Below are positions 12,138-24,673 of a stretch of 64,000 nt of DNA, piece after piece. The position numbers and the translations under genes were made by a program. The notes beneath the pieces were generated by a model. It saw nothing but the letters and a program-made list of their open reading frames with translations. It made no database searches and was not told where the DNA came from. This DNA comes from Macquaria australasica. Its lineage: Eukaryota; Chordata; Actinopteri; Centrarchiformes; Percichthyidae. The DNA is taken from contig SEMN01000413.1 of the NCBI GenBank assembly GCA_005408345.1, positions 372,001 to 436,000 on the forward strand, given 5' to 3'. Within the stretch, counting starts at the first letter, position 1. Every line of letters begins with the position of its first letter.

Positions 12138-13389
12138 GGTTAGAGAAAGGTCAGAGTCCTGGTTGAAAGAAACCAACGCTGTCTGTTAGTAGGAGACGAG
12201 ATGTAAAGTGTTCTCCAGAGTCATGCTTCTTCTGCCATTGCTTCTGAGAGACAAGTCATCATTTGCAGAAAAAAATCATATTCATAGGTTGTTTTAAGTG
12301 TCTGACCAAGTGACCAATTCTGAAGTTTTTTTGGTGAGGGTTGAAAGGGGGTGTTTTACAATCAGGACTGTCTTAAACAGAAGCACCAGTTACAGAATAC
12401 AGAAGAAAGAACAAAAACTTTAACCACACTGGAACACCAACACAGACCGAAGACACACACACATACAGGCAATAATATTGACTTATCATCCTGATGTTCA
12501 GTGAACTGTAGTGGTGTGGCTTCCTGTCTACAAGAGAATAATCAGGACGATCCGAACCACAAGAGACACATTAAAAAGACTGAATGTAATGTTGCCATCA
12601 CCTTAATGGAATTAAAGAAAAGCCTCAAATCAGGTCTAATTAGTGAGTTAGAGTCACTTCTAGCTCGTGTCACTTCCACTGCCTCCGCTGAGCCCGTTTC
12701 CACTCTGCTTTGGAGCAGTAATTATTCTTCATACTGTGTGCTGTGTCACTGAAACACGAAGCTTGCAGCCACCCAACACACACATACACACACACACACA
12801 CACATTACACTGAATTTAAAGCCAACAAATGATGTAACGCTGCCTTCAAATGAGCTCCTCTTTTCAACATGCAAAGTCAAGTATGTAATATGATTTAGGT
12901 CATAGAAACATTGTTAGGTGGCTCGCAGCTGCGTTGTTCAAGTTTCAAAACCCTTTCATGATTTAGTGATTTCTGCATTTAAATTCAATTACATTCCCAA
13001 TTCAAAGAACTTTATTTATCCTGAGCGGGGTAATTAAAAATTATACGCAATAGAACTCACACACGCAAAAACACACGTGTGTCACGCTACAAACATAATA
13101 GGGTTGACAACCAAAGTACTTAATAAAAGACAATAAAACATAACTTCTACAGGTTTCAGGATTTTCAAAAACGTCAATCAGCTCATGAGCTTGAAGCTTT
13201 AAAAGTAAAGTCGTGACAGGGATTGTTCAGTGGTTCATCCAACTGGACTCCTCTTGTAAAAACAGTAGATATGACACGACTTGAAGCTACTAAAAGTCTG
13301 CAGCTGTCATCTGTAATTTGCTTACACTCACTTTTGTTGTAATCACTACACAGGACAGCAATAAATAGCAAGTTGCTGATATGAATGTG
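12138..13389. other. Non-coding stretch with a CA array
   Basis: The first ~30 bases continue the dispersed repeat split by the piggyBac element. A (CA)n array lies at about 12776-12805. No gene seen. Confidence 0.6.
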
Positions 13390-13622
13390 TTGAGATAGAG
13401 CGGGTCGTCCATTAATCCCAAGGTTGGCGGTCCGATCCTCGACTCCTCCTGTCCACGTAGAAGTGTCCTTGGGCAAGACACTGAACCCTAAGTTGCTCCC
13501 AATGGAGGCCAGCACCTTGCATGGCAGCTCTGTCGCCATCAGTGTGTGAATGAGACCAATCTGTAAAGTGCTTTGGGAACTGTTAAGTTTGAAAAAGCAC
13601 TATATAAGTCCATTTACCATTT
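13390..13622 (+). mobile_element. SINE, common teleost type, 5' truncated
   Basis: Contains GGTCCGATCCT at about 13429 (a mutated pol III B box), then GTGTCCTTGGGCAAGACACT, then AAGTGCTTTGGGAAC and the tail CACTATATAAGTCCATTTAC. These blocks, in this order, are a widespread SINE-like repeat in fish genomes. No A box lies at the expected distance upstream, so the head is truncated or diverged. Overlapping frames are not genes. Confidence 0.75.
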
Positions 13623-14479
13623 TACATTGGGTAAGACATTTCAAATAGCTAATGAATCATATGCAATAGAAAGCGAGTATTTTACAGAGCTGAGTGTTGG
13701 AGGCAAAGAGCAAATTACTGCTGCTGTGATAAACTCCGGAGTTGTAAAATCTGCTGTGCCGCATTGTGTCATCTAAAAACCCTTGAACTCTGTTTTGTCT
13801 TCTCATCTGTATCTATAGCAACACAGGTTTTATTTGACAGTCCTGTTGTTGGTCTGAACATGGCTTTGAATGTGCACATTTATGACATTTACATCACTTT
13901 TTCTTGTAAATACTGAGATGATGACACTAAAAAAAAAAAAAAAAAAAAGTACTGTGAATCTATTGGGGGAGCGATGCTAATACACAAGCAGGCTGAAAGA
14001 CAGAGTAACAGTTACAGAGACAGAATGACAAGGACGGAGAGAGACAGAGACATAACAAGGGTGACAGGAAGTGAGAGGAGAAACCAGAGCACCGGACGGA
14101 CGTTTGTGTGTGTTGCCAGTTTGGAAAGCTTGGCAGGATAATTGGTGTCAGAGTCCAGCTGAAGAGCCTGTCATTGTTCGGCTCTGCGGGCTGGCGAACC
14201 ATCTCCAAGAACAAAGGTGGACAAAGACAGCGATTAAGACCTGAAGACGGAATAATGACACAGTCAGAGCGTAGACTAATCTTTTCTCCAGAAGTCTGGA
14301 TTGTCGGTCAGTTTCTATTTTTAAATGACAAAGTTGATAAAAGAGAGAGCTGTGGTCAAACTGAACAGTAGGAAGAGAAGAGACAAAAAACCTCCCTGTT
14401 CAGCAGAGATTTTACAAAAGCAGTTTGTCAGCAGTGGGAGTTAATGTGAAAAGAATCACTTGCAGTAACAAACCCACAG
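13623..14479. other. Non-coding stretch with poly-A
   Basis: Holds a 20-base poly-A run at 13929-13948, which could be the tail of an unrecognised retrotransposed fragment ending there. No gene seen. Confidence 0.55.
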
Positions 14480-14760
14480 AGAATCACCAACTGCAACTTT
14501 ATGGAGCTTTTTAGCTACCTGTCCAGCAGCAAACAGCAGGCAGACACAGTTAGAGACTAGCTGCTCAAGAATGTGGAGCATCTAGCAGCTAAAGAGCCAG
14601 ATAGTTTTCTCAGGAGTTGGTGGAGACCAAACCAGAGCTAAAAGGAGACAAATTCCAATTCCAAATAAGTATCAAAGTTGCTCCATCTCTGCTGGAAGTC
14701 TAGGTTACTGTTTGCTAACATGTTAGCTACAAAGACATCGGGAAATAACATCCCAGTGGG
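14480..14760 (+). repeat. Dispersed repeat, copy 1
   Basis: Shares ordered blocks with 39580-39740: GAGCTTTTTAG, CAAACAGCAG(G/A)CA(G/A)AC, and CAGCAGCTAAAGAGCCA, in the same orientation. This copy continues with AGGAGTTGGTGGAGACCAAA. The unit resembles a very common perciform intergenic repeat of unknown class. It has no coding frame. Confidence 0.6.
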
Positions 14761-16539
14761 CAAAAAGATCAATTACTTAAATTAATTAGAAGATTTCAGG
14801 TTTTTTTTTACAATGTATACCCATGCACATAACTATTTAATGCACATAAAACCTTTTGTATTAAACAAACAGAGGTGCCGTAGGCCATTGAAATTGGAAA
14901 TCATAGGTGATTTCCCTGTTTCTAATCTTTATGACAAGTATAGAATAAGCTTATTTCATCAAAATGTCAAACTGTTCCTTTAACTGAGGACAGAAGTTAA
15001 AAAAAATGGAAGGGTTAATAATGTTTTATGTTGCCAACTTGAATAAAGATCACATTTTAACATCAGGTTTTATTTCCTCACAATCTGTGAAAGACTATTT
15101 GATCCAGTGCAAGTGGTTGTTGGTCCACAGCGTTTCAACATTGGACACCTCAGCGACAGGTTTGGGTCTTTAAACATAAGACTTCAGAAAAGCTTCAGAA
15201 GAAAAAGTACATTTCCCCCCTGGATGAACGCACACCATCTGCCATGAGTACGGCGGGTGAAGACGGGCTTGTACGGCGAGCTGCACATGGGGATTGGTTC
15301 AGTTTAAAAAACAAACTTCAAAGAGCACTCAACAAACTTTAAGGACTTAAAATAAATCCATTGGAATCCATTCAAGAGAACAGTACTGGGACAGTCTTAC
15401 TGGAACTCAATCAAATACTGTTGAAGATTTGAAACTTTCTTTTATGTTTTTAGGGGGGAAAAAACACGTCCACTGATGTGCTGCACTTTGAGGGGAAACT
15501 GATCTGTTATCGCCTACAAAATAAGAGGAACAACCATTTGTTTCATTTCTGATAATTAATTATTAATTAATATATTTGGAACAAGAGGCAGAGCGATTAA
15601 AAACATCAACACTTGTAACTGAAGCAGAAACATGTTAGTTTATATTAAATTACTCCAGAATTCAAATGCACCAGTGTACTGGCCATACTGGTTTGACATG
15701 TTAATAACCTGATAGCCTCATGTTAGCTCTTATTGATCAAGTTTGGGGGAGAGTTTGTGCAAAATGATGCATCTCTTTCCAAAGAAGGAGAAATCCCAGT
15801 GCTGAAGATTGGCAGCATGTTGCACCAGCTGAGCTCGAGTGTAAAGTCAACACAAACTGTATGAAGTTAGTTCCACACTGAACTCGCCACTTTGTTCACA
15901 CAATAACTCAATAAGCTGACAGTAATCAAAACATTATCACTGTAGTGCAGCATTTTGGGTAAAATGGGAGAAAAGACAACTTGGGATGGAAACTGAAAAA
16001 CTACAACACTTTAATTAAATAAGGAGAAAGTAATGTTTTGTTGTCTCGTGTGAACTAGCTAACGTATGATACAAGGCGTTTGACCGTTGCCTCATTAATA
16101 ATTCAATCATCATTTATCGATCGCTTCTGCTGTACTGTTATTTGCTGAGGTGAGGATAGCCGTGTATCTCACATAAAGATGCTCATAAAGAGGAAAAATC
16201 CGGATCATCTGCATAATTTTAGTAAACAGGGAACTGCTTCACAAACACAGCAAAAATGACCTGTTGGATGTTATCTTGATGCTGGAAATGACATCTTCAA
16301 CAGGCAGCTGGTGTCAGATTTCACATATAACTGGCCTGGTGTCTGATGCCAGCTGTGTGTCTTTAATTGTGAGAATCTGCTTCCCAATATTATTAATATT
16401 ATTCAGCTATATGTCCGCAGCCCATTTAAAAAGGGTCACAGTCGTTTTACTATTTTTAAAAGAAACCTTCGAGTGGCCATCCTTAAAGAGGGGATCTGTT
16501 CATTATTTATTAGGTTATTTATTTCATTAGATCTGTTTC
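14761..16539. other. Non-coding stretch
   Basis: AT-rich unique sequence. The open frame at 16264-16530 (88 codons) has no recognisable domain and runs into a repeat tail, so it is not called. Confidence 0.55.
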
Positions 16540-16622
16540 TAAATCCTCCCTATGTTTCTTTACTGTATGTAAAGCCCTTTGACACTTTACTGTCATAAAG
16601 GGCTGTGTGAATAAATAAACTT
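16540..16622 (+). mobile_element. LINE-like 3' tail
   Basis: The run TGTAAAGCCCTTTGACACTT followed by ATAAAGGGCTG and AATAAATAAACTT resembles the 3' tails of fish non-LTR retrotransposons. No coding part is recognisable upstream. Confidence 0.4.
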
Positions 16623-17479
16623 CTTTAAGGCACCAGCAGAGCCAAATGTGGTACTTACATACTGGTGCAATGAAGCATCATATAATCCATCTGTTTTCTG
16701 TTGAACTCCCTCCCTCTGCTCCCACTAAGCAACCTAACAGTGAATTAATTGTTCCTCTTTCTTCGTTGCTGCATCTTTAATAAAAATGTTCAAGGACTTT
16801 CTGCATGTTTTTGCTCATGTGTCAGGGCCTTTTTGTTTGCTTGTTTTCCATATATTGACCAGAGGGATCATTAACTGTGAACTGTGAATGAGAGCGATGC
16901 TGCAGTTTGTAGCATGGGAGCATCACATCACACAGAACAGGACAACGGCCCACCGACTGAAATAAAGAGTCTGTTTTCAATTACAAGATACGGCAAAACG
17001 ACCTTGTTTCTGTTGGCCAATCACACAAATTGCAAGTTGAACAGAGGTGACATTTGACCTTCAAGTCTGCCAGAACACACACGAAAACAGGAAGTGTATT
17101 GTTGGATTCGTCAGGTGTAAAAGAGCTGGTTCAAGCTCGACTTAATCTTCAGGTGGTTCAGGCCTACTGCAGAAGCTGCTACACCAGTTTTTCTGTCTCA
17201 TATTTTCTTGTGATATACAGTTTACGCACTAAAATGGTATTGTGAAAAGGCTGATGTAAAAGCTACAGCTCTGCAGTCACCTAACAAATCTTAGACACTT
17301 CAAAGTTTTTATCAGTATCGTATAACTTGCAATATTCTTGCAGATCCATTCTCTTTTCCAGCTGCCTCTTCTGGAGAATGATACCTGAATCTTTTCTACA
17401 TACATCCTCCATGCAGCATCACTGCTGCTCTGTTTTTTATGAGGCTGAGGGAGACTGCTCTGCTCATGACAACACGACC
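16623..17479. other. Non-coding stretch
   Basis: No gene or repeat recognised. Confidence 0.55.
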
Positions 17480-17935
17480 TCATACCTGAACGACAGAATA
17501 GGTCATTTGCCACCGACTCCAAAAACGACATATGTTGACAGGCGTACCGGACATTTGTTGTCATGGTAAAAATAATAAACACGTCGTGGTTAACGTTGTC
17601 AAATGGTCGCAGATTAGTTAGGTTGTAAGTTAAGTTACATCACGTGACTTACTAACGTAACTTAACTTGCGTAACTTAACATTACGATCTGATGTAAGTA
17701 AAAATAAGTCAATGTTGACTTTTGGTTTCATACGGGACACAAACAGCAGTCTCCTGGGTGACAGTCCTGTGTTTGCCGCTCTTTATACTCCCTCACCTGA
17801 CTTCCTGCTTTGCTCCCATCATAATTACTACGGCCACTAGAGGTCGCCACCTAACAGTGAACATAAATATGGGTCGTAATAAGCTGCTTGCACTGACGAC
17901 CTATACGGCCGGATTTTTGGAGTCTGGCTCATAAC
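17480..17935 (-). mobile_element. tRNA-Glu-like dispersed repeat, inverted copy
   Basis: On the minus strand the head reads ACACAGGACTGTCACCCAGG and then TGAAACCAAAAGTCAAC, followed by a body of degenerate TAACTTA/TACGTAAC units (about 17620-17700). The far part (CGACAGAATAGGTCATTTGC on plus) matches the end of the copy at 38.6 kb. Sequence at 17820-17930 (GGCCACTAGAGGTCGCCACC) may be a further part of the same repeat. Frames inside are not genes. Confidence 0.65.
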
Positions 17936-18984
17936 AGGAAAGGAAACCAAAACACACACAAAGTAAGCAGGTACACACTTGTGTTAAGCACATGAATGCA
18001 TTAGCATAAATAAAACATATTTTAAGTGTTAAGCACATATAAATATACATGAACTCACACCCACACATATACTCCACATCCCGTATTCCTGTAAGTGGAC
18101 AGCACATGCTTGAACACACATACAGTAAGAAGTGTATGGGTACTTACAAACTACACACAGTCAAGTAGAGGGTGGCAAAGAAACACAGGAGGTTTTATAT
18201 GCGGAGGACACTACAACTCTCTATTACTGTTGCTCATATAAACAGCAAAACAGAGATTTAATTGGAGCTGAAGAGAGCAGAGGAGAAGGTGAGCCCAAGA
18301 GGCGTGGCAATAAAGAGATGATGCATCGCTTCCTTCAGCCATTTTATTTAAAAGCAAAGCAGTTGTGTTTTATTTTGGGCTGTTTATAGTTAGTGCAGGT
18401 TTAGGGTTGTCTGAGAACGAGGGAACATTTTGAACAAGGTGACAAATCGACAGCCATCAAACACTGGGAAGGTTGAACCTGCTGGTTGGTGAATCATGCA
18501 ACTGATGGTAAAAATGATCCACCGCTGTCGTCTGTGGACTAAGCAGCTGGTTTCCTGTTCTGAACATCATGTGACTGAAAGCATTAAGCACCTTTAACCA
18601 ATAAAAAAGGAAAATAGATGAAAATGTGCAGGTAGGCCTGTTGGTATTCAACATGGAGTATCAGCACTGGGGTTTAAACAAGGCTATAATGTAAGTGAAG
18701 TAAAAAATAATGCCAAAATAACACACCGTCAGTGATTTGGGAGCATTTCTGCGTGAACCAAGGAGCCAGATTTTCAGGCAGCGGAGTTTGTAATGCTGCA
18801 GTGTAGAGAGGACATAATCTGAAATCATTTTACTGCAGCAGTCTAAGTGCTTGCATTACTTCTGGGTATTATTAACTAGTGCTAAAATATATATCACTCA
18901 TACTCTGAAAAACTAGAAGCAGTGGCCCTCTAGTAAAAAAACATGTCAGAGCTTTCAACTCAGTGCACATTCAATTAATAAACT
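17936..18984. other. Non-coding stretch
   Basis: No gene or repeat recognised. Confidence 0.55.
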
Positions 18985-19012
18985 TCCCTTCTGGGGATCA
19001 ATAAATAAAGTT
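18985..19012 (+). mobile_element. LINE 3' tail (GGGGATCAATAAA type)
   Basis: TTCCCTTCTGGGGATCAATA followed by AATAAAG is the conserved 3' end of several fish LINE families. It abuts, tail to tail, the 3' UTR of the minus-strand LINE to its right. Confidence 0.5.
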
Positions 19013-19465
19013 GTTTGTTTATTTCTTTAAGAAGGGATAATGCACATTAATTGACATGGGCACATAGGTCCATCACGAAAATGTGCCAGATTTGGCCATA
19101 CAGGCTAATTTTCATCTGCAGTACCTTGCAGGTTGATGGCATACAAAAAACATTAAAATCAAACTTACAAACAAGTACAAGCACATAATCACAGACCAGT
19201 AGCAACACAATGACATAACCTCGACTCCAGATTATGACAGCATGTTTGATTGTTCAGTAACCACAAAACGTTAAGAGATGTGATGTTCCTTAGTTCTGTG
19301 GGTTTAGTATTCCAGGTATGTGCTGCTTGATAGGAGAAGGCTGACTGCCCAAAGGTGCTCTTTCTATATGGTATTTTACAATTCCCTGTGTGTTTTCAAA
19401 GCCTACTTATAGAGTGTCTTGTATTTATGTCTTGAATAAAGGTGGATTATCATTTCTGTAATTTA
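19013..19465 (-). pseudogene. Non-LTR retrotransposon ORF2 C-terminus and 3' UTR
   Basis: Minus-strand translation gives about 68 codons open from 19395 down to a TGA at 19189-19191. It includes STFGQSAFSYQAAHTWN, which matches the post-reverse-transcriptase C-terminus of Jockey/L2-type LINEs (K-x-FxYxAAxxWN-x-P-x-EL). Upstream codons continue the similarity (INTRHS) but contain stops, so the frame is broken. From 19188 down to about 19013 lies a 3' UTR-like stretch with the words TACTGCAGATGAAAATTAGC and ATAAACAAAC. This is a 5'-truncated dead copy; the clade is not settled. Confidence 0.75.
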
Positions 19466-22400
19466 ACACCATTGTAAATGAGAATCCTCTTTTAATGAGC
19501 TGCTGCTCTGGTGTTGGTGAAGGTCTGGATGCTGCTGGGTTAAATGCAGACTACATGTATGTGTGAGATGTCCAAATTAAGACCCTCATGTTCTTCTAAA
19601 AACATCAGGGACAGTAGCTCATTAATAATAATCACATTAATCATAGTCGTAACAGCGGTGCCATATGCACACAGATGTGTCCGACATGCCTCAGTTACAC
19701 TGTAGATGTGACTGAATGAGAACATCATCCCAACATGGCAGCATCACACTGTGCCGATACACTGATGGGCTGCTGGTTTCACTGTCTCAACAGATATTTG
19801 ACGTCCCAGCAGCCTACAGGACCAGGAGATTCCTGATTTGACTGACAGTCCCTGCCACCCATGCAGGACTGGATGCACTGGGATGCTGACAAAAGTGAAC
19901 TCCTCTGGACTGTTTGTAAAGCTGAACAGATGTATAGATTACTGAAACTTCCACACCACTCACATACTACAGATGTGTTTTGTTTTTGTTAGGTAGACTA
20001 TCATAGGAGTCACATCCCTGACCAACCCTCCCCACAGTGTTCCACAGAAAACAGAAACTAAATCAGTTTGTCTTGCTAATTTATGCAGCAATTAGTGAGC
20101 AAAAAGAGAAGAAACTGAGGGGAAAAAAAGTCAAATATGGATGAAGTCATGGATGAAGAGATGTGGGCAGCACATGGGCTGGTGTTAAACAGCATTTTAT
20201 TAAATCTGAACTCAGCATTAAATCTGCTTATCAAATCTGAATTCCTCCAAGTTCCTTATCATATCCATTACAATCTCAAGCAGACCAACTTAGACATATG
20301 ACCACCATAATGTTTTGTACATTGCGCTTTGTTAATAACAAAAACCATGCAGGAGAGCGGATGGGATAATACATTTGAAGATATTTGTTAGATGCAGACT
20401 TAATTAATCTGGGTATTACCAACAAGAAAACCGATCCAAAATGAAAGCGGCTATTGAACACAGACTGTAAACTCTGCACTGCAGGTTAACATCAGCTGAG
20501 CCCTGAAAACTGATGAAACTGAACTACAAACAAACCCTCTGACAGCGCAGTGCACTATTTCACCATCTGCTTTCCATTTCCAACAGTTTTGTAGAACGAA
20601 CTCTCCTGCTGTGAAGTTTGTCCTGATTCCAGAGGTAAAAGTCAAACACTTAAAATAATCGTAATGAAAGCAGTGGCAGGATCAACTGGCAAACAGTTAA
20701 AATCATTTAACACTGAGGGTGTAACACAAAGCTACTGCAACTGATTATGCTGGAAAATCTGTAGTCATATCTGTTTTGGGATAGTGGCCTATAACAGAAG
20801 AAGTTGTTAGGTATTGTCAAGACAGCTTCATTTTCTGCATTAAATTGTTTTCTACTGCTATTATACTCGTCATATGTATATGTATAAGTCTAGCTGCTCA
20901 CAAAATATACAAAACAAATATTTTAATGATGTACTTAAAGAACTAGTGCACACTTAAGCATGTTTTTTGAGCTGTAAACTAAATGATATGACTGTACTGT
21001 GATGAAATACATCAGTGCTGCTGTTAATATTGACATTTCTTACTAAAGCCCTGAACCTGCGAGGCCGGTTGGGACCCGTCTATGTCATGAAATTTCTTTA
21101 AAAAAGACTCTAGTCAGTGTCAGTCAGTCTCCCCCGTGTCTCCTGACCCACACGCTACGTAACCACGAGGCCACGCCCCCTACAGGTGTTGTTCCTTCAC
21201 TCGTTGCAGTTTTTAAATTTGCTGGGAGAGACGGTTCTAGCTGAATCTGAGGGTGCAGTTACACTTTAAATTGATCAAGTAATGTGTGGTTTGTATTTGA
21301 ACCCCACCTTTAGAAAAAGAAAAGACGTCTAAAGTGACTAAATAAAAGCTGTGCAAGTTGTAATGGTCCAGGTGGAAATTAATCATGGAAATAGAACAGG
21401 AGGGAAAACATAAGTCACAGTTGAATTGAGCGATATTATTACATTTTCTTTCTTATAAAACTGGAAGTTGGACTCAGTCCAGCTTGATCTGATCAGTCTT
21501 GATGCCTAAATCAGAGATATAATTGGCTCAACAGCCGCCATGTGTGTCCGCCCCTTAACATTAATCAACACCTCTATTAAAACTCAGTATCTAACCTGCA
21601 TTAGTCGTTTACAGATGAAGTCCCGCCCGCTGCTTATCTGTGGTCTGTTTGAATCCCACAGCAGACGAGTGTGGATGAATGAGTGCAGTTTAACTAACAG
21701 ATAACAGAATGTGGTGGATCCATTGTGATCAGATAGAGGACGCCCTGTCATTACTGCGGTCCCACTTCCAGATAATGCCCACTCTAATCTGATAGTGTAT
21801 GGACGTCCATTATTCAGACAGATACTCCACTGTCAGTGGTCAGCAAGCTAGATAAGTGGTAGCTCCATTAGAGGACGGGTGGGCCACTACTGTTTGTGTG
21901 TGGGTGTGCATGTGTTTGTCAGGGTTTTACTCAACTCAGTTTTTGTTTTTTATTGTTATGTGTGTTTGAACGTCGAGCTAATCAGTCCCTGACACGCCTG
22001 GTCCCCAAACTCTCTCCTGTATGACCCCAGAATGCATCTGTCTCTTCAATAACTGCTGCTTTTTCACACTTCCCCTCCTATAGATACAGTCTTTCATTTA
22101 TCCAACATTCAAGCCATTAAATCTATAATCCATCCATTTGTCTATTTCCACACTCCATCCATCCTCTTATGTACATACAAAGGCTGTGGCCAAAGCCTGC
22201 ATGTGTTTCATCAGAGATTTCTCAAAGTTCAAATGGAGTTCAGGCTCTGATACAGAACCAGGTATACAGGTACAAAGGTATCTGCGTTGGTGAAAAAAAT
22301 TGCCACCCCTAACTATTCTTTGTGTTTGGATTTCTATTTTGATGTTTCAAACATGATAAAGTTAATCACTTACCTTTCTGTCATCTGGTTGCCAGATCAA

Positions 22401-22823
22401 TCCTTCCCGACACCTGAAACAAGGAGAAAATTGAAAAGTTTAGTGTTTTTTATTATTTTTCACAACTTTGGTTGTAAGTAATTACTGCAGCAGTGTCGTG
22501 ATAGTTAACTTCAGGAACAGCATAGCATAGACACTTGACTGTAGGAGAATCAGTTTCTTAAATCATCGAAGCTGAAGAGAAAACCTTCAAAACCTTCGTG
22601 TTGCACATTATTAAAGGTTAGCTGCTGAATCACAGAGCTGGCCTTTTTCTATTTTTTTCTTATCGTCAACAAATCAACCAATAAAAAGACAAAACCAACA
22701 ATGTGTTAGTCTGTCTCTCAATACTATGGCTTCCCTGTATGTGGCTCTCAGGCACAAGCCCATTGGTTCCTACTGAAGAATTATTAAAATACACCTCACA
22801 AATCAATCTATCTATCTTTATCT

Positions 22824-22826
<3 letters not shown>
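19466..22826. other. Non-coding stretch
   Basis: AT-rich unique sequence over 3.3 kb. No gene, RNA gene or long repeat was supported. Short open frames near 20276-20645 and 22287-22481 carry no domains. Confidence 0.55.

Positions 22827-22862
<36 letters not shown>
22827..22862. repeat. (AT)n microsatellite
   Basis: About 18 AT units, preceded by a few TATC units. Such arrays can extrude cruciforms and are often length-variable. Confidence 0.95.
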
Positions 22863-22865
<3 letters not shown>

Positions 22866-23945
22866 TCAGTAATTTCCTAAAACTGCATTTGCCATTGTAG
22901 ATTTCATCAAACGTTACTCAAGGAGGAAATAGTGCTTTGTTGGGGACTATTTTGAGCGGCGGATTAATCCACAGGTGGTGCTATAGTGAGTATTTGGGAC
23001 AGCAGGACGGTGTATAATAAAACTAAACTACAGTGTGTGTGTTCATGGTAATGAAGGAACAACAGTGGAGCTCTATGGCCCAGAAAAAACAAGATATATC
23101 AGGCTTTAAATACAAATAATAAAATAAATCCCCAAACTTCAGCATTCAATCAAACAGTAGTCTAAAACAAATAAGACTGCACATCTTTACACTATCTCTC
23201 AGACATTATTACAGCAGTTAGAGAGAGGAAGGGCAGAAGAGGGAGATGGCACGCAGAGGAAATCATGAGTCAGATTTGATGTTGCGAGAATATAGTTGAA
23301 CCCAGTGAGTCATCACGACACCAATTCTCATTCCATCTTTTAGCATTTGTTGGCAAACTGCATCTCTTTGCAATGAAGAAACGCTGAAACGAAGCAACTC
23401 GGAGGCAAATGGATTCATTTTAAAGACGCAGAGGCAGCTGACAAATGGATGTCATCACAGAGGAGAGGGAATGAATGGAAGCAAAAACAGCAGAATAAAT
23501 TACAGGGACGAGTTTTGTTCCATCTACATGTCTCTGTATCTGATAGATGACTTATAAACACTGGGGAGGGGGGGGGGGGGGGGGGGTGATATTCTAGGAG
23601 ACAGAGTGAAGATGGTGAGAGAGCAATTCAAAAAATGAGCAAAATATAGATTGATCAATCAGCTCTGAATACAGAACTTTTGTCTTTCTTTCTTGTGCCG
23701 TCTTCTCCCACGTTCCCCTCTTCCCTCCATCCCTCTTTTCTACTTTCCTTTCTTCATCTGTCCCTTCTCCTCCACTCTTTCCTCTTTTCTTTCCACATCT
23801 TATTGCAGAGGAAATCTCATCAGGCAGTGTAGATAATCAAAAGCCTTCTCAAACTGTCTACCTCTGAATGAAATTAGACTACTTGAGTTTTAAAGCCAGT
23901 CACCTACTTTGATCTCAAGATAGCATCGCTAACTTCACATAGGGC

Positions 23946-23989
<44 letters not shown>

Positions 23990-24596
23990 CACAAAAAGAG
24001 AAAATCCTCCAAAGAGAAGACACAGTGGTTCTTACTTTAGGAAGGAGCCATTTTGGGATTTGGATTTAAAAAAAGGGGCAATCGTTAGGTAAAGGTTAGG
24101 TTAAGCATTTAGTAGGCAGGTGTGTTAGGATTAACAAGTAGCCAAAGCACGGAGCTTGGATGAAATGGCTTCAGGTATACAATATGTGTTTCAGTGTGTG
24201 ATGGCTCCAGCTGTCACTGCTTGCTGCAGGAAGTCGACCTTATTTGGAGCAGCACCCACAGTGTTTCCCGGTGACCCGTGAAAGGAGGTCCCACATGTCA
24301 CTTTGAGCTCAGTCAATTATGAAGGAAAACACAAGCAGCAGTTAATTTGCTAATGGCCATCCTCAGTGGGTTGGTATAATCTAGACAAAGATTGAGTTAT
24401 ACATTCCCACAGCAGCATCAGACATTAAACCAAGACTCAAGCTTTGGGATTCAATTCAGTTCAATTATAACCCAATAACAGTTACCCATCATACCATATA
24501 TCAATGTGTTATCACTCCCAACACATAAAATACAGCAGCTTGGTCCTACCCTTCAAACTGACACTGTAGGTAGCCCTCTAGCTTCATTTCTGGAGG
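22863..24596. repeat. Non-coding stretch with poly-G and (TG)n
   Basis: Contains a 19-base poly-G at 23568-23586, a pyrimidine-rich run at about 23690-23800, and a 39-base (TG)n array at 23950-23988. The poly-G could form G-quadruplex structure and is error-prone in sequencing. No gene seen. Confidence 0.7.
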
Positions 24597-24673
24597 CGTC
24601 CCTCTAGCGTAATGGTTTAAACACAGGGCTTTCACCCAGGAAACCGTTCTTTGATTCCTTCAGTCAACGTTGA
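24597..24673 (+). mobile_element. tRNA-Glu-like repeat, head (left of solo LTR)
   Basis: TCCCTCTAGCGTAATGGTTT, then GGGCTTTCACCCAGGAAACC and TTCTTTGATTCC, follow the order of tRNA-Glu(TTC): acceptor start, A box, CTTTCAC anticodon loop, and a B-box-like end. It is not a functional tRNA: stems do not pair well and the acceptor 3' half is absent. The repeat body resumes at 25101, after the solo LTR. Confidence 0.65.

Noticed and set aside
13183..13539. 118-codon minus-strand frame
   Set aside because: It overlaps a SINE on the opposite strand.
24597..24673. Functional tRNA-Glu gene
   Set aside because: Loop and box similarity are present, but the stems do not pair, the acceptor 3' half is absent and the same head recurs as a dispersed repeat.
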